DNA from: Acholoe squamosa
Taxonomy: Eukaryota; Annelida; Polychaeta; Phyllodocida; Polynoidae
Length of the DNA stretch: 64,000 bases
Reading direction: 5' to 3'
Assembly: GCA_949317995.1 (NCBI GenBank)
Contig: OX439050.1
Location: forward strand, 47,741,777-47,805,776
Under the pieces are notes generated by a model. It searched no databases and was not told the origin of the DNA. It worked only from the letters and a program-made list of their open reading frames with translations. Position 1 is the stretch's first letter. Every line of letters starts with the position of its first letter. This document shows positions 38,540-51,157 of the stretch, piece after piece. The translations under genes and the position numbers were made by a program.

Positions 38540-39479
38540 CCAATTTTACATACAATGTCTTTGGCGAATGGTGTGGCTTCCCCATGGGCGTGGAAAGCAG
38601 GGGGGACAGGGGAACATGCCCCCCCCTATCCCCCCTGACCTTCCACTTCTGGCCAACTCCTCAAAAGGACAAAACTAAAAGGTCAAGCAAAGGGAGGTCA
38701 AAATTTGCAGAAAACCCCCCTGGTCCCACCCACTCTGAAACTGCTTCCAACGCCCGTGTTCCCATATGCATTTCACTACGGCACAATATGAAAATGCTAT
38801 GGGTTACAATTGCAATAAGAACCATGTTGACCCGGAATCTGGAGTAAGATGAGTATTGAATCAGGTATTGGACTTGGACTGAATAAGAGACTGGCCTATA
38901 AAACACGAAGAAACGAGAAGAATACCATGGTTAAGGGTCATTTGCATATTTTTGCGTTCAAGTTTAAGGATAGAACTCATGCAATTAACCATGGCTAGAA
39001 TGAACAGTAGTTGACACTAAACCGAAACACAACTTTGACAGCGAGTTGACGACAGAATATATGAGCCATTTTTAGCTTTTGCATACCGACTCTGACGAAA
39101 AGACTTGAAGGGAAGATGGAGGTTAATTTAAGCAGCACTTTGGTAGAATCCATGATATCAATCCTATATATGTTGAAAATTGACTCGTAAACTTTCGAAG
39201 CGGGCGACCGGCTGCTCGTCTCCGCCATAGTGTCAACATCCCCTGCCGCGGCTGTCACACCAGCTGGTGTATAGAGAAAGTACTAGGCTTCTTGTCGGAC
39301 AGCGAACCGGGACCGATCATATTTTTGCCATTTTGAGGGAATATAGCCTTAAAATCATCTATAGAAACATGGGAAGACTAAGAAGAAGGCCTATTCTTTG
39401 TTTTATTAGGCTGTGGAGGACACAAATGCTCTATAAATGGTGGAAATTGAATGTTATTCTCGAGGTACCCTAATACGAA
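38540..39479. other. No gene recognised
   Basis: Repetitive-looking C-rich DNA near 38580-38740 and nothing supportable after it. Confidence 0.5.
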
Positions 39480-39566
39480 GCTCGTTGACTTTAGGCCCTA
39501 TAGATACAATGAACTCAGGCGTATAATGCCCTCGTTCATTGTATCTGGGCCTAAAGTCAACTCGTG
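39480..39566. mobile_element. Foldback element
   Basis: CGTTGACTTTAGGCCCT..AGATACAATGAAC pairs with GTTCATTGTATCTGGGCCTAAAGTCAACTCG. Arms are about 30 bp and the loop is CTCAGGCGTATAATGCCCTC-like. An 18-bp direct repeat GTACCCTAATACGAAGCT lies just left (39465-39482) and again at 39936-39953. Confidence 0.7.
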
Positions 39567-39721
39567 GATAAATAAAGCTTATAAAAATATATCCTCTAAC
39601 TAATGAGTAGTTCGCTTAGCGGATGTGTGTCCAATTCAAAAGTAGTATCTAATACTGTCCACTAGGTGTCCCCATAATGGTGTCTATTACTGCCCATCTT
39701 GCATGTGAGGTAGAGTAACTC

Positions 39722-39935
39722 ACCCCTGGGCATGTTGGTACCCTAAGTCGACCACCCTAGGATAACTTCTTTCAGATAGCACATGCCACCCAGTTGACTT
39801 TGTGCAATTAACTAAAATATGAATATCCTACACTTGATACCAAAAATCTAGATTTATTGTGAAAATATGTTGAAATAAGGCAGGATGGTCGACAAAAGGT
39901 ACCAACGTGCCTAGTGGTCGAGTCAGGGGCGAAGT
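39722..39935. mobile_element. MITE-like inverted-repeat element
   Basis: CCCCTGGGCATGTTGGTACC at the left is mirrored by GGTACCAACGTGCCTAGTGG at the right, and GTCGACCACCCT by AGGATGGTCGAC. Termini are imperfect, and no target duplication is certain. It sits between the two direct copies of GTACCCTAATACGAAGCT. Confidence 0.5.
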
Positions 39936-40532
39936 ACCCTAATACGAAGCTATTGCACGACATGCGGTAGGCATCATCAAGTTCATTATAATCTAGGAAA
40001 CCTGATGTCCCTTCAATTTGTGTCCTTATGGTTCACAAATGCTTCTCTCACACAGTCCATGAATCTTCAATAAAGCATTCATCCAAGTTTCATGTGGCCT
40101 TGCATGGATCCCCAAATCTCTTGATCTGTACATTAAATCGTTAACGGCTTGTGTTGCCCTGGACACTTTTCATTTCACACTTCCTGAATCTGAATTTTCC
40201 TTCAAGTTTAAAATCCCTTTGTAATCTTTTTATGTCAAGCTTTTCAACCTGTCGATTTTTACATAGGGCCCATGTATAATTATAGGCACCTCAATATAAT
40301 TGACTTATAATGGGGAAGTCACAGCCTTTTTTTGACTACATTTATGCATGCCGCTTTAGACAGATTTGATAACACCTGATAAATTCTATTGTGATCCTGA
40401 GTTGAGGAATCAGCCAATTCAGAAAGTGGTCAAAATCAAATAGAACCAAATCAGAGATTCATTTCTCATATTTTCATAATCAAAACCCTCAATGGAATGA
40501 ACATGAAGGAAAGGCAGTCTGAATTAAAAGCC

Positions 40533-40538
40533 TTTATT
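40533..40538 (-). terminator. Poly(A) signal of the MFSD6-like gene
   Basis: TTTATT on the plus strand reads AATAAA on the minus strand, 83 nt after the stop codon at 40621. Confidence 0.6.
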
Positions 40539-40620
40539 CCTAAATGATGTCAAAGAATAATGAACACCCTTTCAATAGAATATATACAAATTATTGCAGA
40601 TGAGCTTAAGACCAGATAAG

Positions 40621-43600
40621 TCAGTTTGTGTGCACTGCCATTTCCTCTTCTTCGTCTTCATCGTACATGTACACAGGCTTGACACTTAGCTGAAATAATA
40701 CAGAAATGAATGATGTAGAAGTACTGCACATAAGCCATAGCTCAAAGACTAGTGGGAGGGGAGGGAGGATGGAGGGTAGGCACATCTTTAATAATTCTGC
40801 CAAGGCTTCAGCCACCGTGGTTTCAACTATGACCAGATTTAATTATACCCAAATTAAAATATAAAGATGATAGAAATGTTACTGCACACCTAGGCTTTTT
40901 ATAATCAAGTTTCACTTTTACTTGTCTGGATTTCAACCTATGATTTCATAAAGCTATATGAAGTGGCTTGCCATTTTCGCTGCATAGATTCATTCAAGGT
41001 AATTCAACAAGGTAAAAGTGAGAGAAAATTACCCTTTGTGCTAAAACAAAGAAGCCTGTGAACACCAGCGTCACTGCAATGAACAAGGCAAACATGCTCT
41101 TGGCCCCAATGGCGTCTATGGTAACACCACCTATAAGGAAGCCACAGCCATGGCCCAGGCCCCAGTAGAGGCCATGCAAGGTTCCCATAATGGCGGCAAG
41201 GTAACAGGGCGGTAGGGCATCAGACGCGTGCTGAACAATGGCTGCCCATCCAGCCGCAAAGGTGAACCCTGCAAAGTAATTATGTTAGAAATAAGACAGG
41301 TAAACTTTAAGTGCTGATGGTGCCTCAAGGCATCTTGCCTTTTTGTTGCCTTGTTGCATACATGCATACCTTCATGCATTTTACCGACCCTACAGGGTTG
41401 ATACACTCTTGGAGGGTCGGGATGATGCACCAATATGCACGATACTCCAGTGCATTAGTGGTCTATGCAGGGTTAAGGCGACCTGAGAACTTCAGGAGCT
41501 TTCATCTTATGTATAGTATAAAGACTTTTGTTTAAATTCCGTCTAGTTCTTTTTCTTTTATATGACTTTATATTGCTAAATACAGAGATCCTCTCAGATT
41601 TGGATGGACTGCCTTCTATGTGAATATGCACAATAGGTTATGACCACTAAACATATCTAAACTGACTTCTATTCTTCATCTTATTATACCACACAGCATG
41701 CAACAGTGTGCCTAAGGGAGTGATCATTTTTTAACAACAGGGGGGGCTGGTGGGTTTGGCGCGGACGCGCGGAAAAGATTTCGACCCCCCCTCTCGAGGG
41801 GGTAAAAGTTTTTCAACCCCCCCCCCATAAGGGACAAAAATAGCGTGTGAACGTCCCCTTCTAGCCTATAGTAACGCGCGGGGTTTTCCACTGAAATCAG
41901 GTGAAATTATTTTGACCCCCCCCCATCAGAGGTATTGAAAAAATTCTGACCCGCCCCTGGTCAAGGGGTTGAAAAAATTCTGACCCCCCCCTCAAACGCA
42001 CCGCCCCCCCTGTTGTTAAAAAATGATCACTCCCTAACACAGACATACCTTGTAGCACCTCAGATGGAAGTACCAACCAAGGGTTTACCATCAGTGCATA
42101 GTTGGTGAAGCGCAGAGCGTAGGTGATGAGCGACACATACAGCATGTTTATTGTACCAAGTTTGTTGATGAACCAGAACGAGACGTAGAAGAACAGGAAC
42201 TCTGTACCAGAGGCTGTACCTCCAGCAACTCCCATCAGTACATTATCACCTCCTGAAATATGGACATTCAAAGTTTTAAGCATAATGTTTTGAGTTTTGG
42301 ATTTATACAGGGTTGATTGATTAATTTGTTTAATGTCCAAAAGTGGGATCCCTGCATGCCTCATGGGAGTACCTCCTTAGTTTATGGACATTCCGGCCTT
42401 TCTTTCTCAGTCTGGACAGATTATGTGAAAGCTGCTTGTCCAAAACAGCTAGACAGGTATTTATATGTTGCTTGTCTATCACAGTGGTGACTGCATCTGT
42501 GGATGACTGAATCTATGAGATGAATGATCGAATCTATGAGGAGGTGTGAGGTGGAAAGCTGCTACTGGGACTTCAGTCCCCTACTCTTGCAGAAGGAGTG
42601 AGTGAGTGAGTAATAGATGTTTAACGCCATTTCGACAGCTAAGGTCATATTCATGGCGCTTGCAGAAGGATTTAAACGGGGATATGGGAGACGCGTGTCC
42701 TCTACTTTCCCCCTGTACATGTCCTTAAGAGTTTATTTACCAATCCTGATCCTCAAATTAAGCCATAAAGAGGGACGAAATGAGGAGCTTGCCTCTCCTT
42801 CTCAAAATCCTGTGTCTGCCATGCTTTAAAGGTCAATGATGCATAGATTCTATGTCCTTTGGTCATGATGATACATGGGTGTAGCTCTAGTATCAAAGTT
42901 ACTAACCATACCCACTTACCAAGTTCCTCGAGGTACCAGAAGAGGAAGCCCAGGATGATGCCATTACAGAAGCCCATGTATGCTATACAGAGTAACCACG
43001 ATCCGTAATGCACTGTACACAGCAATCGAACCTAGAACAATTAAGCCAAAAGGAAAACATTACCTTATGGAATGTATGCCGAGAAACTCATGTAGGTATC
43101 ATAATGTCATAACAAGCTGCCCTTTTTGGTGCACAATCATCATCCCCCTTTTGGCCCTTGGCTCTCAAGGTATTGTCCTGTGTCTGGTGCATTCATCTGT
43201 GACCAGCCCTTCACTGCATGGCATGCCGGGCAGCAGGGTTGGGCAGTGGGGCGTGGTAATCGAAAGTACAGAAACTGCTCAGGCAGATTATTGCATCCAG
43301 CTTGGGCTCAGTGGATAGATACAATATTTTTATGCTAGCCACATACAACTTGCAATGAGTCCTGTGGATACTTACAAACTTGTAAAGACTGAACTTGGCT
43401 TGTTGTGATTTGACCGTGACTGGACTCTGGATAGATGCTGCCATCTGAACAACACTATCAGACTCCATGACAGAATTATCTGATGTTGATTTTATTCCAT
43501 TTATAAACTCTGATAGTTCCTCCTCTGAAGGCTTTACTTCTTTTTTAGTGTCATACTGAAATATGAAAGAGAATGTTTTGAAAAATGTAAAAATTGATGG

Positions 43601-45280
43601 AGGAAGTATTACAGGCTGACTGGTGTTGACTGTTAGTGCCGTTATATTCATTTTTTCGTGTTTTTATTTATGTTGCCAGAAAGTCTTGGATATTATTCTC
43701 ATTTGTTAGTATCTTTTTCATTTTTGGGTCAAATTCTGACCCCAAAATTGAAGTTGCCTCCATTCCCACGAACACGTCATTTCTAACACCATAATTATGA
43801 ACTATAATCGACATTTTATGGCCACCTGCTCCTATTATAATGTCTTTACAGCGTTTGGAGAAAATTGAATGGGATAGATACATGAGAGAAATAATGACTA
43901 TTTCACTTGAGCTTACCCTAAATTTAAAGAATGTTGATATGATGAAGGTGACACAGAGGGCGCCAGTGAATATGTAAACAGCTACTTTATAGTTTGTAAA
44001 CCTCAATGTGAGACCACAGATATCTCTGTAGTGTATGGTGGTCTGTAACACTGCTCCTGTAACCAACTGACTGAAAAAGGGAAAATAAGCATTGAAGTTG
44101 AAAGAAAAAATAATAGCTTAGGTCTTAAATAGGCGCCAGTTTTGGGTAGAGCTTAGTTAAAATACATTAGTACCAGATCACTTATGCAGGACTCTATGGT
44201 ATCAGTCTTCACTTAATTACAACCATAATTTGATTCATGCTTCTGGTAGATGGCTGATATAGTGAGAAATAATTGTATGGGTGACTGCATCTATATTATA
44301 TAAGTAACTAGATCTTGGACACTCAATTTACTGATTGTACTGGAGTCAATTTTCCCCTAATCCTGAACCACGGACAGGACTTCAAGAATCATTGAATCCC
44401 AAATTCGCTTATGAGAATGTAAGCATCAATTTCATCAACTTTTGAAGAATAAAAATTGTTTTCCAAACAGCCATTATTTTTCAATTGGTTTTGTAAAGTC
44501 AATTCAGCCCATTCTCCACCATAACAAACCTCTACCTGATTTGATTAACTATTTAGTTTGCAAATATATCCCAGACTTCATAAAGATCATATAATTCATG
44601 CAGATAACCACTTTGTCAATTTCCTATACTTACAAGGTGGCCATTGCTAGAGCACCCCAGGACCTCTGTCTGGAGTATTTATGCATTTCTGACTCATCCA
44701 GGACTGAGAGTAAGGCTGCATCTCCGAGCGCCCCGATCGGTGACCAGAAAAACTCCCCGATCATTACACACACGAGAATTATTACAAACAGGTGAGATAC
44801 ATCACTCTCAACATAAATCCAATTGATGACTAGTTTATATCCATGTACCAACTCAGACTCTATTTCACTGGTATTTGTCCTGGGAGGCAACCCTGGTGGG
44901 CAGGTGCTGGAATCTTCTGGTGTAGGCAAATTACCAATAATAAGGAAACTTGATATCAAAACTACAATGGAAAGGAGTAAAACCCCTTTTCTAATCCTAA
45001 ACCTGTCTCCTATGGCACCCCATAGAGGTGAGGAGATAGTGCCAAGGACCGGCTTAATGCCATATAGTACTCCGATCTTGGTCGGCGACATGCCGATTTG
45101 TTTGTAAAATACAGATAGGAAGGGAAACAAGCTGGAAATAGCTCCATAGAAGAAGAAATACTGTGCCTTGTATGGCACTAGTCTCCACTCAACCCTCAAT
45201 GCCTCAGGACATCCCCTACAACATGAGTGTAAAGAGTCTGAGACCAATTTTGTCTTTTCATTTTCCTGTTCGGTTGCCAT
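40621..45280 (-). CDS. MFSD6-like major facilitator superfamily protein (7 exons, 533 aa)
   Basis: Minus-strand exons 45280-44634, 44070-43917, 43555-43376, 43031-42920, 42252-42049, 41268-41033 and 40689-40621 join to 1,602 nt in frame. The product is a polytopic membrane protein of the MFS_1_like/MFSD6 group. Exon 1 has a short Cys-bearing N terminus, then YKAQYFFFYGAISSLFPFL (helix 1), IGVLYGIKPVLGTISSPLWG (helix 2 and loop) and SPIGALGDAALLSVL. Exon 4 has the family-like LGFLFWYLEEL. Exon 6 has GTLHGLYWGLGHGCGFLIGG. A cytosolic loop in exon 3 is Ser/Glu-rich (KPSEEELSEF) and the C terminus is acidic (MYDEDEEEE). Vertebrate MFSD6 is longer (about 790 aa), MFSD6L about 590 aa, so orthology is to the family only. 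Substrate unknown. No break seen. Confidence 0.88.
41716..42034. mobile_element. 319-bp MITE with TAA target duplication, copy 1
   Basis: Terminal repeats GGGAGTGATCATTTTTTAAC and its reverse complement at the right end continue for about 32 bp. Both ends are flanked by TAA (41713-41715 and 42035-42037), the 3-bp class used by PIF/Harbinger. The interior is C-rich with repeated TTTTGACCCCCCCC-like segments. Lies in an intron of the MFSD6-like gene. Confidence 0.85.
42598..42658 (-). mobile_element. SINE copy 3, 5'-truncated
   Basis: Reverse-oriented 3' part of the SINE family (TTAACGCCATTTCGACAGCT) with the GTGAGTGAGTGAG tail. Flanked by a perfect 12-bp duplication CTTGCAGAAGGA (42586-42597 and 42659-42670). 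Lies in an intron of the MFSD6-like gene. Confidence 0.9.
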
Positions 45281-45611
45281 TGTGATGGACGAGAAGTTAT
45301 TTGACTCAGCCTTATGGTTTATCAGTTTCTGGTAGGTGCATCGTATCTAAAAAAAAGGAAAGTAGAGATATTATATGGGTGAGATTGACTCATGCAGCGG
45401 AGGCTACAAACATATTTTGACCTTGCTGGTTGGTGTATTGCAGTATTTCATATCTCTTAAGATGGAAATAATTATACCTAATAGAAATGTACTGGAAAAA
45501 GAAATTTATGTATAGGTGGTACATATTCAGGAACAACCGTTGAAAAGGTAATTATGACCAAACTGTATAATACTATGGTCCCACCTTAGAAATAAAGAAA
45601 CAACTCACTTT

Positions 45612-45861
45612 GACTGGGGGGTCAGAATTTTTTCAACCCCTCTGATGCGGGAGTCAAAATAATTTCACCTGTTTTCAGTGGAAAACCCCGCTTGTTACTA
45701 TTACTATAGGTTAAAAGGGCACATTCACGCATGATATTCGTCCCTTAAGGGGGGGGGGTCCAACGAATTTTACCCCCTCGAGAGAGGGGTCAAAATCTTT
45801 TTGGCACTCCACACGCAAACCCAGCAACCCCCCTCCCCGATGTTAAAAAATTATCACTCCC
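45612..45861. mobile_element. MITE copy 2, reversed and truncated
   Basis: Matches the reverse complement of 41716-42034 (shared AGTGGAAAACCCCGC, TAATTTCACCTG and TCGAGAGAGGGGTCAAAA-like blocks) and ends GTTAAAAAATTATCACTCCC followed by TAA. The opposite terminus is missing. Lies just upstream of the MFSD6-like gene. Confidence 0.8.
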
Positions 45862-45869
45862 TAACTGTT

Positions 45870-46747
45870 CAACACTCGCCTATAAGCTGCATATCTTTCC
45901 AATCTATTAAAGTAGTCTACGGTAGAAGCTAAATCTTTGTGAGTAATATGTATATCTGTATCCTAATCAGTAGAAAATCCAATATGTATATATTATAAAT
46001 ATATAGGTGTATTACTTGAAATCAACAAATATAGTACAAGTATTCTCAGAGGTCCTTACCCTTGCCTTGGCTCTATTTCTATACGACCCTTTCATTAGGT
46101 TTGATACAGCAGATGGCACTAGTGGCAGCCATCCCAATTTGCTACTCCTACAGGGGCATAGATGATTTTGCTCCAGTACCTGTATTTAGGTCCGCATGTC
46201 TGTGTTGGTCTGCCTTGTTTTTGGCTCACCATTTTCTTTAAATATTGATTGTTTGTATAGCAGTACTATTTCTCTGTGTACAGCTTCGATTTATAAGACC
46301 TGGAGCTTTATTCTAGATTGCAAATTGTCTTTCAGTGAGGGGTGTCTGTGCACAAAGGATAACCCCATGGGGCCCTGGGAGTGGATGCTGGACATGCCCG
46401 TGTAAGCGGCGGGGCTACTGGAGCACCATCTAGTGTATTTACCTATGATGGCCTTGCTAATCCCCTTGAGAGTATTTCAATACAATATAGCGTCTTAGTT
46501 GTTAACAGTGTATCATGTATTATTTTATGTGAATAACTTCTTCCCATAGAGATAGCATTGCAGGGCCGATCCACACACCCCCAGTGGCGTAATGTGTGCC
46601 GATCCACCACAGCGGCCGATCCACCACTGCAGCCTCGTTCTGGGTGCATGTAAACATTCAAAATGGCGGACCGGCGCTTGTCCGGGGAACTACAGTACCA
46701 GATTTTGATAATTTTTCCTTATTTAAACCTCTAAAAACATAAAATAA
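45870..46747. other. No gene recognised; upstream of the MFSD6-like gene
   Basis: Contains repeated GCCGATCCACC motifs (46565-46630) in both orientations. No exon recognised. Confidence 0.5.
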
Positions 46748-46880
46748 ATATAGAACTAAACTCCCCTGGTGTCCTCGGTGGCTGATCCATCCCTCGGGGG
46801 GTCTAACGCCCTCGGGGGAGACCTCCCCCTCGTGGTGGATCGGCCACCTCGTACACCACGGTCGTTTAGTTCTATCTATA
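46748..46880. mobile_element. Foldback element with GATCCACC core
   Basis: ATAGAACTAAAC at the left mirrors GTTTAGTTCTAT at the right, and GGTGGCTGATCCATCC mirrors GGTGGATCGGCCACC. The loop is CTCGGGGG-rich. The same GATCCACC motif is seen at 46565-46630. Confidence 0.65.
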
Positions 46881-49070
46881 TATCCGAAATTTTTGAAGTG
46901 GGTATATGCTGTATGCTATACTGCTAGGGTGCAGTAAAGCTTGGCTGGTGACCAAGAGCCAAAATAAGGGGGCAAACTGATAACTGGATGACCCTCCATT
47001 ATATTGGCCAGGTTGTCATATATATTGAAATGGGCCCCAGGTGACTTACGTTCTAGCCCTGCATGTCTGCCGTACTGGCGATGGGTTTTCTTAGGGTAGT
47101 CAAGATGCACCGATGCAGGTCAAAAGAGGTCAGAATTTGCCAAAGATCTCCCTTCTTATGAAAACCTCATCAGCTTTTATCAATTCAGTTCTCCCCAAAA
47201 CTGCTTCCCATGCCCCTGTAAAAAAATATTAAAAACGTACACGGGGAGTTGACTATATACTTACCATTTGCCGTCCCAACTATATGCCAAACATAGTATA
47301 TGGGTGCACCTTAAACACCGGGTATGTCCTGTGTATACAAGTCAAGATACACCATATATACATGATTTTACTTCACATAAAATCACAGATGCCCTAGGTA
47401 TCCTGGCTTCTAAGTTTATAAAGCTCCAGTGGTTGTCATACAATCATCTAACGTACAGTGTCCATCACTCCCGTATATAGTGTGCCGTCAGGGGAGAGAA
47501 CTATAATGTATACATCCCCGAGGTGTAGGGGGGGGGCACTCTTCAAGTTTTTTCGTCCAAGGCATAAACACGTACTATTTCAGCGTTCCCTTTGGAGCTC
47601 TCGGCGTGAGCCCTGAAAAGGGATTTATCGATGCAAATTTTAGTAGAAAGGGGGCTAAAAATATTACAGCGACTTAGCTCTCATTCAGTTCCTTCCCAGG
47701 CTTAGCAGGGTAGACATTTTAAGGGGTGGTTTGGCACCCTCCCCCCCTGAAAATTTGATGTGTTTGCACCCTTCAGGCTTCATTAGAGAGGAAGACACTG
47801 GGGTGTGTTTACACAGAGTTAAAATACAGGGAGTGCCCTCCTCTCCGCATATGTATATATAGATCGTACCATTTTATATACAGAAACACCTGTCCCTGAT
47901 CCCTGATCAACCAGCGGATCGGGCTATTATGGTACACGACCACAACCCCTCGACTGCCTACCGAAAAAACACAGACCCCCTCCCCCCCCACACACACACC
48001 TCACCAATACAGACCAAAACGGACCTTGTGTTTAGGTCTATTATTATTTGAACTGCATTAGTACATCTGAATATCGAGGGAGGGAGGGAGGGCGTATTTA
48101 GTGGTCATTAACCCTTAAACTTGGGAATTAGTGAACCCTTTTGAACCCATGACTATTTGGTCATTGTCACCTGTGGTTACCTTGATTTTGGATATAAATT
48201 TTAAAGCATGGTTCACATTACATTATTATATTCTGACTAATTTTGGAGTACACATTTCTTCAGTGCCGGTACATATCAAATTTAACATTAAAATGTCTTT
48301 GGTAATTATTGACTAAAACCAACACAAAGTAATGTTTGGACTAAAAGGTCATGTTTATTCCATTGAATTAATGGAGAGTATACATTATACATGAACTTGA
48401 GCATGGCCAGCGGACCATGAGTCGTATTCAAGCATGAAAGATTATAATGCTACCCGTGACTATATGTTGTGCAGTATATAAGTCTGAAATACTCTGACCC
48501 TGCCTTGCTTATATAGTTTAGGTGCTGTTGAAAAGTATAGAAATGTAAAAAAAAAAAAAAATACCACTTTTTGGTCTCTTTGTCAAAATTGGAAGACCAT
48601 AGCTTGAAAAATCCTTGATGGAATGATAAAAAATTTACATTTTTCTACTAGCCCTACCTGTGCCTGGCCTAACAGGATCGTGGAAGACCAGCTTAGGTCG
48701 TAAAAATTTGTTACAAAACCATCCAAACCCAAAAAGGCCTAAAACCACCAAATGTGATGGTTTCTGGCGACCTGACCCATAGGCACAATTAAGTGGTTAA
48801 CTACCGTTAAGTATGCCAGGAAACCAGTAATAGTGGGTCATAACACAAATGGGCAGTGGGCCCTGTATAATGACAGTAGGCAACCTTTGCTAGAAGGTAA
48901 AGTACTAGTTCTAGAGATACTTAAGTGGGGCAGACATATTACATTAACTTTGATCCAGACAGATTCTCTAAGGCAGGGCTAGAATATAACCAGCGTTGCT
49001 ATGTTGCTTAATATTGCTTAATGGTCACTTGCAAATGATTAATCTCATACTCATGGAATGTATAAAAAAA
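46881..49070. other. No gene recognised
   Basis: No exon or clear element found. G/C homopolymer runs occur near 47530, 47735 and 47975. Confidence 0.5.
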
Positions 49071-50623
49071 ACTTTATTAGGTCATTGCAAACATTTTTTT
49101 CCATATAAAATATATCATTACATCATGAAATATTCACCAAATGATACATAAAAATGCAACTATATTAATGCAGGAACCAAATAGCATGTCCAATTTTCCA
49201 TGACGATGCATGATTATAGTCCTGATATAAAGACTCATTAGGACTATATCTCAGTTTCAGGAGGGTAACGATCCAAAGGATCGTGTTGATACATTCAGAC
49301 ATTGAGTATTGTGTAGCCCTTAAAAACTTAAAAGGTTAAAGATACATAAATCTACTTGTGCAATATCATCACAGTGAGGGGAGAGAACTTCTGTCCTCAA
49401 TAAATGCAGAATTATCAGTCAGCTAAATCGACTGTCAGTTAGTATTAATATGCACAATATAAAGTCTTCCACTTATCAAAATTATCAATAAAAATTAATA
49501 TAATAGTTCACCCTGAAACCAAAGACAATACATAGGATGGTCCTTTGCTTGGTATATCAATATGTAAGTCCAGGTGATACACATGTCAGATTAAAAACCC
49601 GTCACTTATAAATGTGTCTATGCCTATCAACCTTGAACATGCTTTTCAGGTTTCTCAAGTCGCATTAGTGGTACAAAGCATAAATGCAGTCCTGGAAGGT
49701 ATTTCTCAAGCTGATACGACTAGACCCCCTTCAAGTCGTAGTGAGGTCTCTCAGTTAAATACAATTACAGCCCTGCATCTATTGGTCGCTAATAATTGCA
49801 CTGGTATGACTCCCCTACCAAACCCTATGTAATTACTGCCTTAAGCGCTGATCAATACAGAGTAGTCGTAGTGTGTTACCTATGATCACCCACTCTAATA
49901 TATAGGGTTTCAAGTCGCACTGGTTGTGTCTAGTCATACCATCTTGAGAAATGCCCTCCAGGCAAACTACCATCGATTACATGCCATAAAACTCTGCAGA
50001 ATTATAATCCACAACTTCTAAACCTCCTCAGACACTTGGCCCTGCTAATGAGACTGCATTAATAAGTTCAGAATTCAGCTTTTATGTGGGGCTTCATGGT
50101 AAGGTACATGTAATATACTGTCAAATTTCAGCAGTATGTGTTGAATGACAGGGTGGCACACTTATTAGGTCTGCTGAAAAAAAGGCTTGATCATACATGC
50201 ATTCATGACACTAACAGGATTTGAACAAAAATCAATCCACTGATGGCTAATGACTCGGGATTTTCGTGACAGATGACCAATTAATTTATAAAAGTTTTAA
50301 CTGATAGCACACAGAAATATCTTGTGTAAATCTCTTCATCTATCTGGAAAATAGATACACATTCCTAAAGTTCACTAAACAAAAGCGTTCACATACGTAT
50401 CAGAATTGTCGTTATGACTAAGAAAATATTGCATGATTGATTGTAAAGAATGTTGTTGTTATTGTAGTAAAGATTGCTTGTAAAAAAGACATTCAGTTTT
50501 ACCATAACATATTGGGAGTAAAGTACAGCCATTTGCGAGGCACATCCCAAACTCAATCCGGTCTTATAAGGCACATTTTTGTTCAAATCCTAAATTGTGA
50601 TTTTAGTACTGCTCTATAGTACA

Positions 50624-50932
50624 CATGGACATGGACTGGTTGTCAGGTTGAGTCTCGTAGGTGTTATCCATATTCTATAATAAGGGTGAGACAGTAAAGG
50701 ACTTGTGCTGCCCTCTGCCAGCTCTATTTCTTATGCATAGACCTTGATTACGGAGGTGAGAGGGTACTTTGGCAAAGTACCCCTTCACCTCTCTAATCAA
50801 GGTCTATGTGTAGGGAATAGTTCACAGGGTATCTGGCAGAGGGCAGCACGAGTCCTTTACTGTCTCACTCTTAATTATAATATATGGATAACACCTACGC
50901 AGACTCAACCTGCTAACCAGTCAACACCCTTG
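50624..50932. mobile_element. 309-bp foldback MITE with 8-bp duplication (hAT-like)
   Basis: Almost the entire element is two inverted arms of about 140 bp (GACTGGTTGTCAGGTTGAGT at the left and the matching ACTCAACCTGCTAACCAGTC at the right). It is flanked by ATAGTACA on both sides (50616-50623 and 50933-50940). An 8-bp duplication and CA..GG termini suggest the hAT superfamily. It probably lies in the 3' UTR of the monooxygenase gene. Confidence 0.8.
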
Positions 50933-51157
50933 ATAGTACATGTATACAATCCTTATAAATTAGACACCCCAACTTTGTTTAATCCTATAACAATATAAGC
51001 CCCATTGGGGGCCTTTCCTAATGTGCAGGGTACTATGCATGTGTGCATATCTTTTATTCTTATCTTAACTTTTAAAAACGTTATAAAGTTGACAAGATGA
51101 TAACTGTACTAGGAGCATGTAAGTGACAAGGGAGTTGTTTTAAAACATCCAAAATAT

